This document shows, one piece after another, positions 6,483 through 12,366 of a DNA stretch of 12,366 nt. Under the pieces are notes generated by a model. The model searched no databases. It saw nothing but the letters and a program-made list of their open reading frames with translations, and was not told where the DNA came from. Position 1 is the first letter of the stretch. Each line of letters opens with the position of its first letter. The position numbers were made by a program, and so were the translations under genes. Source of the DNA: Candidatus Colicola caccequi (GTDB lineage: Bacteria > Bacteroidota > Bacteroidia > Bacteroidales > Paludibacteraceae); the NCBI GenBank assembly GCA_018065205.1, contig JAGHTR010000158.1, positions 1 to 12,366 of the forward strand, read 5' to 3'.

Positions 6483-7781
6483 TTTCATAACAATCAATCT
6501 TATTATATGTGCCAACGTGACTCCTCCGGTCAGAGCATAAGCAACAACCATAACAGATGCGCCATTCGCTAACAAAATCCAACTAATCGGCACCGACAAA
6601 AGAATGGACAGTTCCACCGGCAAATGATACTCCTTCACCTTGCCTGCCGCCTCTAAAATCGTCGTAATAGGGACGGATAACGACAAGATTACTGCAAATA
6701 ATAGCATCCACCTTGACAAGGCAATCGTCAATACATCCACCTCGCCTAACCATAAGGTCAGTATTTGCGGCATCCAAATCGCCACCGGCAAAGCCACCAA
6801 CGTCAATAAGGCTAATACCACTATTGTGGATAACCAAAACAAGCGTTTTGTTTCACCATAATTAGCCTGCGCATAAGACATCATCATCTGCGGTCTAACC
6901 GCCACAAACACGTTATTACCCAACTGACTGACCGAATAGTAAATCTGCACCGCCACCGCAAAAGCAGCATTGGCAATGGGACCCACATACGTGTTGATGA
7001 GCAACGTATTGCCCTGAATCATCGCAGCGCCGGCTAAACTGCCGAACATCGTCCATCCTGTAAACGAAAGCAACGATTTATATTCAGATTTATCCGTAAT
7101 AGTAGTTCTTTGGGTCTCTGCAAAATGACGTTTGGCATAAAACGCAAACAAAACAGTTGCTAATATGGCAGTCCCCATCCAGCCGATTCCATATACCATC
7201 AGGTGGTGAGACGGGATATATCGCAATATAAACGCCAATACCAAATTCAATATAGCACCTATCAAGGTCACAATGGCATATACATCCATCTTTTCATGCG
7301 CCATAATAGATGCCAAATAGGGCACTTGCACCAATAAGGACACAAAACTCACAATCGCAGCCTGATAAAGAATCATCACTTGCCCGAACCACTCCACAGG
7401 ATAGTTCATCTTATTGATTACAAACCATAACCCTACCGTCTCAAATAGCACCACCGCAGCCGCAGCCATCATCCAACTGACGCGTAACGATATCTGGAAT
7501 ACATTGCGCAATCCAACCTCATCCCCCTCTCCTATCTTAACCGAGAAGAACCGTTGACTGGCGGCTGATAACACGGTATTCAAACAGACCACAAGATTAA
7601 CTACTCCGTTGATCGCATTATATACGCCATATCCCTCTACACCAAGACCACTGCTTGAACGCAAGAAACGAACGGCTACCAAATTGATAACCATAATCAA
7701 TGCCATACGAGCATACAACCAAATCGTATTCTTGGCTATACGCTTATCATTCCCATATATACAAAACCTTTTGTTTCCCAT
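6465..7781 (-). CDS. wzx: Polysaccharide flippase (Wzx-type, MOP superfamily)
   Basis: This 438-aa polytopic inner-membrane protein, with about 12 hydrophobic segments, moves lipid-linked repeat units across the membrane. The N-terminus N11-D-K-R-I-A-K-N-T-I-W-L-Y23, then G-V-E-G-Y-G-V-Y-N-A-I-N-G and A73-A-S-Q-R-F-F-S80, is the hallmark of the Bacteroidota polysaccharide-biosynthesis branch of the MOP exporter superfamily. The frame stays open upstream to a TTG at 7820, but that codon lies inside the predicted -7 promoter box. The ATG at 7781 is therefore the better start and leaves a ~30-nt leader. The gene is first in the polysaccharide cluster and faces pnp. Its 3' end carries an 18-bp duplication. 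A related MATE-type lipid exporter with a different substrate cannot be ruled out, but the neighbouring Wzy and glycosyltransferases support Wzx. Confidence 0.88.
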   Translation of the reverse strand: MGNKRFCIYGNDKRIAKNTIWLYARMALIMVINLVAVRFLRSSSGLGVEGYGVYNAINGVVNLVVCLNTVLSAASQRFFSVKIGEGDEVGLRNVFQISLRVSWMMAAAAVVLFETVGLWFVINKMNYPVEWFGQVMILYQAAIVSFVSLLVQVPYLASIMAHEKMDVYAIVTLIGAILNLVLAFILRYIPSHHLMVYGIGWMGTAILATVLFAFYAKRHFAETQRTTITDKSEYKSLLSFTGWTMFGSLAGAAMIQGNTLLINTYVGPIANAAFAVAVQIYYSVSQLGNNVFVAVRPQMMMSYAQANYGETKRLFWLSTIVVLALLTLVALPVAIWMPQILTLWLGEVDVLTIALSRWMLLFAVILSLSVPITTILEAAGKVKEYHLPVELSILLSVPISWILLANGASVMVVAYALTGGVTLAHIIRLIVMKKYAYR

Positions 7782-7817
7782 TCGCTGCGGTTTGAGCCTA
7801 TTATAACAAATTACGCG

Positions 7818-7849
7818 CAAAGGTACAAAATAATTTTGACACCCGCAAA
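7818..7849 (-). promoter_or_regulatory. Bacteroidota-type promoter for the wzx-led polysaccharide cluster
   Basis: On the minus strand, TTTG (7849-7846), a 20-base spacer and TACCTTTG (7825-7818) match the Bacteroidota sigma pattern TTTG / TAnnTTTG without mismatch. Transcription would begin near 7811-7813, about 30 nt before the wzx ATG at 7781. This promoter decides the wzx start, because the longer frame would begin within the -7 box. Confidence 0.78.
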
Positions 7850-7867
7850 TAAAATCATAAAATCGCG

Positions 7868-7881
7868 TTTAATTTATTAAA
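7868..7881. promoter_or_regulatory. AT-rich palindrome between the divergent promoters (possible operator)
   Basis: TTTAAT-TT-ATTAAA is a perfect 6-bp inverted repeat with a 2-base centre. It sits almost midway between the two -33 boxes (7846-7849 minus and 7895-7898 plus). It could be a regulator site acting on both promoters, but palindromes arise easily by chance in DNA this AT-rich. Confidence 0.3.
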
Positions 7882-7894
7882 AAGTGCAAAAAAA

Positions 7895-7926
7895 TTTGTG
7901 TATGTCAGGGAATTTTTGTAATTTTG
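7895..7926 (+). promoter_or_regulatory. Bacteroidota-type promoter for pnp-typA
   Basis: TTTG (7895-7898), a 20-base spacer and TAATTTTG (7919-7926) match the Bacteroidota consensus without mismatch and with the same spacing as the divergent wzx promoter. Transcription would start near 7931-7933, giving a leader of roughly 73-75 nt before the pnp ATG at 8006. Confidence 0.75.
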
Positions 7927-7957
7927 CCGCGACATTTTAGGGTCTGAAAAAATTAAC

Positions 7958-7976
7958 GAACACAAAACGTGTGTTC
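7958..7976 (+). promoter_or_regulatory. Hairpin in the pnp leader
   Basis: GAACAC (7958-7963) pairs with GTGTTC (7971-7976) around a 7-base loop, within the predicted 5' untranslated region and 29 bases before the ATG. In Escherichia coli PNPase controls its own mRNA through a leader stem. A similar role here is only an inference from position, as the stem is short and not T-tailed. Confidence 0.4.
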
Positions 7977-8005
7977 ATAACGTCAAATTAAAGTTATTTT
8001 ACACA

Positions 8006-10297
8006 ATGAACATTGTAACAAAACAAATCGCATTACCCGATGGCCGTATCGTTACCTTAGAGACCGGTAAATTGGCTAAACAGGCTGACGGAGCCGTCAT
8101 GGCTACCATCGGTAACACGATGATTTTGGCTACTGTTTGCAGTGCCAAAGATGCTGTACCCGGTACCGACTTTATGCCGCTTACCGTGGAGTACAAAGAG
8201 AAATTTGCAAGTGCTGGTCGTTTCCCCGGCAGTTTCAACCGCCGCGAAGGAAAAGCATCGGATTACGAGATTCTGATTGCTCGTCTTATCGACCGCGCAT
8301 TACGTCCACTCTTCCCTGCTAATTATCATGCTGAGACGTTTGTTAACGTCACCATGTATAGCGCTGACGGCATTGATATGCCGGAGAGCATTGCCGGTTT
8401 GGCTGCCGGTGCCGCACTCGCTTGCTCGGATATACCTTTTGAAGGTCCCGTTTCCGAAGTACGCGTCGCTCGCGTAAATGGTCAAATGGTTATCAACCCC
8501 ACTTTCGAACAATGCGAACAAGCCGACCTCGAACTGATGGTGGCTGCTACCTACGACAACATCATGATGGTGGAAGGTGAGATGAAGGAAGTGCCCGAGT
8601 CCGTTATGCTCGAGGCCATCCGCGCCGCTCACGAGGCTATTAAACCTCAGTGCTTGGCCATCAACGAGATGATGAAGGAATATGGTAAGGAAACAAAACG
8701 TGAGTACTGCCACGAAGTGAACGATGACGAACTCCGTCAAGCCGTTCATGATTTCAGTTACGCTCGTGCTTATGCTCAGGCTACCAGTTCCGACACCGAT
8801 AAGCACCACCGCGAGGCTATGTTCTCGCAGATTTGCGCTGACTTCAAAGAAGAGAAACTCGAATACATGCAACAACGTGCCGAGGCTCTCGGTATTGATA
8901 TTGACGAAGTAGCCGCTATGGTTGATCGTTACTATCACGATGTAGAAAAAGAGGCTATGCGCCGTGCCGTATTGGACGAAGGTAAACGTCTGGATGGTCG
9001 TAAAACCACCGATATCCGTCCTATCTGGTGCGAAGTAGGTTACCTGCCCGGCCCTCACGGATCCAGTATCTTCACACGCGGTGAAACGCAATCCTTATCT
9101 ACCGTTACGTTAGGTACAACGCGCGACGAGAAAATGGTGGACGAAGCCCTCATCCAAGGTTCAGAGCGTTTCTTGCTCCACTATAACTTCCCACCGTTCG
9201 CTACCGGCGAGGCTAAGGCTGCTCGTGGCGTAGGTCGTCGTGAGATTGGTCATGGTAACTTGGCTTGCCGTGCACTTAAGAACATGGTTCCTGAGGACTT
9301 CCCCTACAGCGTACGCGTCGTTTCCGATATCCTTGAGAGTAACGGTTCATCGTCCATGGCTACTGTTTGCGCAGGATGCTTGGCGCTGATGGATGCCGGT
9401 GTACCTATTAAGAAACCCGTCAGCGGTATCGCTATGGGTATGATTAGCGAACTCGTCGGAGATAAACTCAACTATAAGATCTTAAGCGATATCCTTGGTG
9501 ACGAGGATCACCTGGGTGATATGGACTTCAAGACCACCGGTACACGCGACGGTCTGACCGCTTGCCAAATGGATATTAAGGTGGATGGACTGAGTTACGA
9601 AGTATTGGAGAATGCCTTAGAGCAGGCTCATCAGGCTCGTATGTACATCCTCGACAAGATACTCGAAACAATGCCGGCTCCGCGTCCGGACCTCAAACCT
9701 CATGCTCCACGTATCACCACTTTCTATATCCCGAAGGATATGATTGGTGCTGTGATTGGCCCCGGCGGTAAGGTTATCCAAGGTATTCAAGCCGAGACCG
9801 GTGCAGTCGTTTCTATCGAAGAAGATGAGAAGGGCGGTAAAGTGGAAATCGCTTCCAATAACGGCGAAGCCATGGCTGCTGCTCTGGCTAAAATCAAAGC
9901 CATCGTGGCACTGCCCGAAGTGGGAGAGACATACGAATCTACCGTTAAGAGCCTCATGCCTTATGGTTGCTTCGTAGAGTTCATGCCCGGTAAGGAAGGT
10001 CTGCTGCATATCAGCGAAATAGATTGGAAACGTTACGAGACCATGGAAGAAACCGGAATCAAGGAAGGTGATAAGATCATGATTAAACTCACCGAAGTAG
10101 ATCCTAAGACCGGTAAGTTCCGTCTCAGTGCTCGTGCATTAAAAGAGAAACCCGAAGGTTATGTAGAACCTGAGCGTCCCGCTCGTCAACCTCGTGGCGA
10201 CCGCGGTCCAAGACCAGAACGTCGTGGTCCACGTCCCGAGCGTCGTGACAATGGTACACATGACTTTGAAGGAGATGGTGCTCGACTGCAAAAGTAA
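8006..10297 (+). CDS. pnp: Polynucleotide phosphorylase (PNPase)
   Basis: This 763-aa phosphorolytic 3'-to-5' exoribonuclease works as a cytoplasmic trimer that degrades mRNA using phosphate and releases nucleoside diphosphates. Domain order is the first RNase PH domain (about 5-140, with F73-P-G-S-F-N-R-R-E-G), helical linker (about 240-325), second RNase PH domain (about 330-545), KH domain with I584-G-P-G-G-K (about 568-630), S1 domain (about 641-711) and a tail. Active-site features are present: F398-A-T-G-E, S445-N-G-S-S-S450 and the acidic cluster D499-E-D-x-x-G-D-x-D507. The protein is longer than the 711 residues of E. coli PNPase, partly through the Arg/Gly/Pro-rich tail (718-763), where G-P-R-P-E-R-R occurs twice in tandem. 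The start fits the family N-terminus. The stop overlaps the typA start by one base. Confidence 0.98.
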   Translation: MNIVTKQIALPDGRIVTLETGKLAKQADGAVMATIGNTMILATVCSAKDAVPGTDFMPLTVEYKEKFASAGRFPGSFNRREGKASDYEILIARLIDRALRPLFPANYHAETFVNVTMYSADGIDMPESIAGLAAGAALACSDIPFEGPVSEVRVARVNGQMVINPTFEQCEQADLELMVAATYDNIMMVEGEMKEVPESVMLEAIRAAHEAIKPQCLAINEMMKEYGKETKREYCHEVNDDELRQAVHDFSYARAYAQATSSDTDKHHREAMFSQICADFKEEKLEYMQQRAEALGIDIDEVAAMVDRYYHDVEKEAMRRAVLDEGKRLDGRKTTDIRPIWCEVGYLPGPHGSSIFTRGETQSLSTVTLGTTRDEKMVDEALIQGSERFLLHYNFPPFATGEAKAARGVGRREIGHGNLACRALKNMVPEDFPYSVRVVSDILESNGSSSMATVCAGCLALMDAGVPIKKPVSGIAMGMISELVGDKLNYKILSDILGDEDHLGDMDFKTTGTRDGLTACQMDIKVDGLSYEVLENALEQAHQARMYILDKILETMPAPRPDLKPHAPRITTFYIPKDMIGAVIGPGGKVIQGIQAETGAVVSIEEDEKGGKVEIASNNGEAMAAALAKIKAIVALPEVGETYESTVKSLMPYGCFVEFMPGKEGLLHISEIDWKRYETMEETGIKEGDKIMIKLTEVDPKTGKFRLSARALKEKPEGYVEPERPARQPRGDRGPRPERRGPRPERRDNGTHDFEGDGARLQK

Positions 10298-12114
10298 TGA
10301 CAACAATGCAGAAAATTAGAAACATAGCAATCATTGCGCACGTTGACCACGGTAAAACAACGTTGGTCGATAAGATGTTATACACCGCTAAAGTGGTGCA
10401 AGAGTCGCGGCAAGAGGGTGTGGAGAATAAAGAACTCATCCTCGATAATAACGACCTTGAGCGGGAACGTGGTATCACTATCCTCGCTAAGAACGTAGCC
10501 ATTGAGTATAAAGGCTACAAAATCAACATCATTGATACTCCGGGTCACGCCGATTTCGGTGGTGAAGTGGAACGTGTGCTGAATATGGCTGATGGTGTAC
10601 TGCTGCTCGTAGATGCGTTTGAGGGTCCTATGCCCCAAACGCGCTTCGTGCTGCAAAAAGCCTTGGAACTCAACCTCAAACCCATCGTAGTAATCAATAA
10701 GGTGGATAAACTCAACTGCCGTCCTGACGAAGTGCAAGAGGCGGTGTTTGACCTGATGGTCAATCTGGATGCCACCGATGACCAATTGGATTTCCAAACT
10801 ATCTATGGCAGTGCCAAGAACGGATGGATGAGCACCGATTGGCATAAACCTACTACCGACCTCACCGCCCTCATGGATGCTATCATCGAATACATCCCCG
10901 AGCCCGAAGTGTTGGAAGGTACGCCGCAAATGCTCGTTACCAGTCTGGACTACAACCCCTATGTAGGTCGTATCGCCGTAGGTCGTGTGCATCGTGGTAC
11001 GCTTAAGGATGGGCAATCAGTCATGTTGGCGAAGAAAGACGGCACAAAAGTGCGCACTAAGATTAAAGAGTTACATACTTTCTCCGGTATGGGACATGTC
11101 CGTACCGACGAAGTGAAGTCCGGCGATATATGTGCCTTAATCGGCATTGACGGCTTTGAGATTGGCGATACCATTTGCGATATCGAGAATCCCGAACCGC
11201 TCAAACCTATCGCTATTGATGAGCCTACTATGTCGATGACCTTCACCATCAACGATAGTCCGTTCTTCGGACAAGATGGTAAGTTCGTCACCAGCCGACA
11301 TATCTATGAGCGACTCACTAAGGAACTCGAGAAGAATTTAGCCCTGCGCGTTGAGCCCAGCGATAAGGATAATAGTTGGCGCGTGTATGGACGTGGCGTG
11401 CTGCATCTGAGCGTGCTGATTGAAACCATGCGTCGCGAGGGATATGAACTGCAGGTAGGTCAGCCGCAAGTCATCATCAAAGAGATTGATGGCGTTAAGT
11501 GCGAACCTATTGAACAACTCACCGTCAATACGCCGGAGGAATGTTCCGGCAAGATCATCGAGTACGTCACCGTCCGCAAGGGTGAGATGACTAAGATGGA
11601 GATGGTGAACGACCGCGTGCAGTTGGAATTCACTATTCCCAGCCGCGGTATCATCGGTATGCGTACGTTCGTGATGAACGTGAGCGCGGGTGAGGCTATC
11701 ATGGCGCACCGTTTCTTGGACTTTGAGCCATATAAAGGCGAAATAGAAAAACGCGTCAATGGTTCACTCATCGCTATGGAAACAGGTACCGCATCGGCGT
11801 ATGCCTTGGATAAACTGCAGGACCGCGGACGGTTCTTCATTGATCCCCAAGAAGAAGTGTATGCCGGACAAGTGGTTGGTGAAAATGCTAAGGAAGGCGA
11901 TATAGTCATCAATGTCATTAAGGCTAAGAACCTCACTAATATGCGTTCTAAGTCCGCAGATGATAAAGCCATCTTGGCTCCTGCCGTTAAGTTCAGTCTG
12001 GAGGAAGCCCTCGAGTATATCAAGGAAGATGAGTACGTAGAAGTAACGCCTAAGAGCATGCGCCTACGTAAAATCATCCTGGACGAACTAGAGCGCAAAC
12101 GCGCCAATCGGTAG
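10297..12114 (+). CDS. typA: Translational GTPase TypA/BipA
   Basis: This 605-aa ribosome-associated GTPase of the EF-G/LepA superfamily is linked in other bacteria to 50S subunit assembly, cold growth and stress adaptation. The G domain (about 6-200) carries H15-V-D-H-G-K-T-T22 (G1), R56-E-R-G-I-T61 (switch I), D80-T-P-G-H84 (G3), N134-K-V-D137 (G4) and S172-A-K174 (G5). Next come the beta-barrel domain (about 205-300), the EF-G-like domains III and V, and the TypA-specific C-terminal domain with the conserved I447-P-S-R-G-I-I-G454. Length is close to E. coli TypA. The ATG at 10297 overlaps the pnp stop (TAATG). Met4 at 10306 would give a product starting M-Q-K-I-R-N-I, like most homologues, and is an equally possible start. 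A strong terminator follows 45 bp after the stop. Confidence 0.97.
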   Translation: MTTMQKIRNIAIIAHVDHGKTTLVDKMLYTAKVVQESRQEGVENKELILDNNDLERERGITILAKNVAIEYKGYKINIIDTPGHADFGGEVERVLNMADGVLLLVDAFEGPMPQTRFVLQKALELNLKPIVVINKVDKLNCRPDEVQEAVFDLMVNLDATDDQLDFQTIYGSAKNGWMSTDWHKPTTDLTALMDAIIEYIPEPEVLEGTPQMLVTSLDYNPYVGRIAVGRVHRGTLKDGQSVMLAKKDGTKVRTKIKELHTFSGMGHVRTDEVKSGDICALIGIDGFEIGDTICDIENPEPLKPIAIDEPTMSMTFTINDSPFFGQDGKFVTSRHIYERLTKELEKNLALRVEPSDKDNSWRVYGRGVLHLSVLIETMRREGYELQVGQPQVIIKEIDGVKCEPIEQLTVNTPEECSGKIIEYVTVRKGEMTKMEMVNDRVQLEFTIPSRGIIGMRTFVMNVSAGEAIMAHRFLDFEPYKGEIEKRVNGSLIAMETGTASAYALDKLQDRGRFFIDPQEEVYAGQVVGENAKEGDIVINVIKAKNLTNMRSKSADDKAILAPAVKFSLEEALEYIKEDEYVEVTPKSMRLRKIILDELERKRANR

Positions 12115-12148
12115 TGCTTAGAGCACTCCAATATTTAGAGCACTCCAA
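12113..12148 (+). repeat. 17-bp-spaced direct repeat with a stop-codon hairpin
   Basis: TTAGAGCACTCCAA occurs twice (12118-12131 and 12135-12148), just after the typA stop. The 6-base arm AGTGCT (12113-12118), which includes the last two bases of the TAG stop, can pair with AGCACT at 12122-12127 around a 3-base loop, or with the second copy at 12139-12144. The two hairpins exclude each other. Function is unknown. Confidence 0.6.
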
Positions 12149-12158
12149 ATAGTAAAAC

Positions 12159-12193
12159 CGCCTATCTACGTCAAAATAGATAGGCGTTTTTTT
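12159..12193 (+). terminator. Intrinsic terminator of the pnp-typA unit
   Basis: CGCCTATCTA (12159-12168) and TAGATAGGCG (12177-12186) form a perfect 10-bp stem with an 8-base loop, followed by seven T residues (12187-12193). It lies 45 bp after the typA stop. Only four A residues precede the stem (12154-12157), so termination from the opposite strand would be weaker. Confidence 0.93.
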
Positions 12194-12237
12194 AGTCGAG
12201 GGTCGGTCGAGGGTCAGTCGACACGCGGTCGAGGGGG
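12194..12237. repeat. GC-rich 11-bp tandem repeat, four units
   Basis: Four consecutive 11-base units (12194-12204, 12205-12215, 12216-12226, 12227-12237) follow the consensus RGTCGAGGGTC. All four keep the GTCGA core; the third and fourth diverge in their last four to five bases. The array starts right after the T-run of the terminator. It shares its period, GC bias and intergenic position with the array at 6360-6392, although the unit sequence differs. Confidence 0.85.
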
Positions 12238-12366
12238 TAATTGGGGCGCGTCTGAAGTTCCGTAGCATCTCCGTAGCATGTACTGACCTACTAAGCCTAA
12301 CACAAAGCCCACAGAAAGCAAGGATTTTGGCAGGTTTGGGCGGGGGTTAGGCGGGGCTTCCGCTAG
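12238..12366. other. GC-rich intergenic stretch with nested inverted repeats, no clear gene
   Basis: The last 129 bases hold no convincing gene. GCCTAAC (12295-12301) can pair with GTTAGGC (12346-12352), and inside it GCCC (12307-12310) with GGGC (12338-12341). GCGG and CCGC near 12351-12363 give a further small hairpin. CCGTAGCAT occurs twice in close succession near 12260-12279. A minus-strand frame is open from the right edge to a TGA at 12216-12214, giving a 50-residue proline-rich peptide that runs into the 11-bp array. I read it as a chance frame or the end of a repeat element. Confidence 0.45.

Noticed and set aside
7782..7820. A longer wzx start at the TTG at 7820
   Set aside because: The codon is part of the predicted -7 box TACCTTTG, so it would not be in the transcript. 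The added residues do not resemble the family.
8300..9091. A 263-codon minus-strand open frame inside pnp
   Set aside because: It is antisense to the first RNase PH domain and linker of a clear pnp gene, shows no recognisable motifs and has no promoter. Long antisense frames are common opposite genes with this codon bias.
10378..11016. A 212-codon minus-strand open frame inside typA
   Set aside because: It is the antisense shadow of the TypA G domain, with His-rich low-information sequence typical of reversed Asp/Val/Met codons.
11460..12131. A 223-codon minus-strand open frame over the typA 3' end
   Set aside because: It is antisense to conserved TypA domains, Ser/Leu-rich with no family features.
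12074..12268. A 64-codon minus-strand open frame across the typA end and terminator
   Set aside because: It runs through the terminator hairpin, the T-run and the 11-bp array, so it is a chance frame.
12214..12366. A minus-strand open frame entering from the right edge
   Set aside because: It is only 50 codons, proline-rich, ends within the tandem array and has no recognised motif. The tail of an unseen gene cannot be fully excluded.

Overview
The window looks like chromosomal DNA of a Bacteroidota member, most likely order Bacteroidales. Three putative promoters share the Bacteroidota architecture TTTG-N20-TAnnTT(T/C)G. The genes lack clear Shine-Dalgarno sites, the PNPase and TypA proteins read as Bacteroidales-like, and one secreted protein ends in a tail resembling a type IX secretion (T9SS) sorting tail. 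Genus cannot be read from the sequence.

The left 7.8 kb, all on the minus strand, is a cell-surface polysaccharide locus. In transcription order it holds a Wzx-type flippase (6465-7781), an unrecognised 120-aa protein (5951-6313), a secreted CotH-family kinase-like protein (4126-5907), a Wzy-type polymerase (2968-4119), two related GT2 glycosyltransferases (2166-2984 and 1441-2169) and a GT4 glycosyltransferase (332-1441). After a 107-bp gap with its own promoter comes the first 74 codons of a WecA/TagO-like polyprenyl-phosphate sugar-phosphate transferase (1-224), cut by the window edge. Read as a pathway, the WecA-like enzyme loads the first sugar phosphate on the lipid carrier, the three glycosyltransferases extend it, Wzx flips the unit and Wzy polymerises it. 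No chain-length regulator (Wzz) or ligase is in view. Genes from cotH to the GT4 are packed with 43-bp or smaller gaps and with 1-, 4- and 17-bp overlaps, so they are probably one transcript.

The right part, on the plus strand, is housekeeping: pnp (8006-10297, polynucleotide phosphorylase with an Arg/Gly/Pro-rich tail) and typA/bipA (10297-12114, ribosome-associated GTPase), overlapping by one base. A strong intrinsic terminator follows at 12159-12193. The two halves diverge from a 224-bp region (7782-8005) with back-to-back promoters and an AT-rich palindrome between them.

Non-coding structure is the less ordinary part. Two short GC-rich tandem arrays, both with an 11-bp period, lie in different intergenic regions (6360-6392 and 12194-12237). 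The flippase gene ends in an 18-bp tandem duplication that includes its stop codon. The last ~130 bp form a GC-rich, potentially structured stretch without a convincing gene. The best candidate for an undescribed association is the secreted CotH-like kinase with a T9SS-like tail, plus the unknown 120-aa protein, placed between wzx and wzy.
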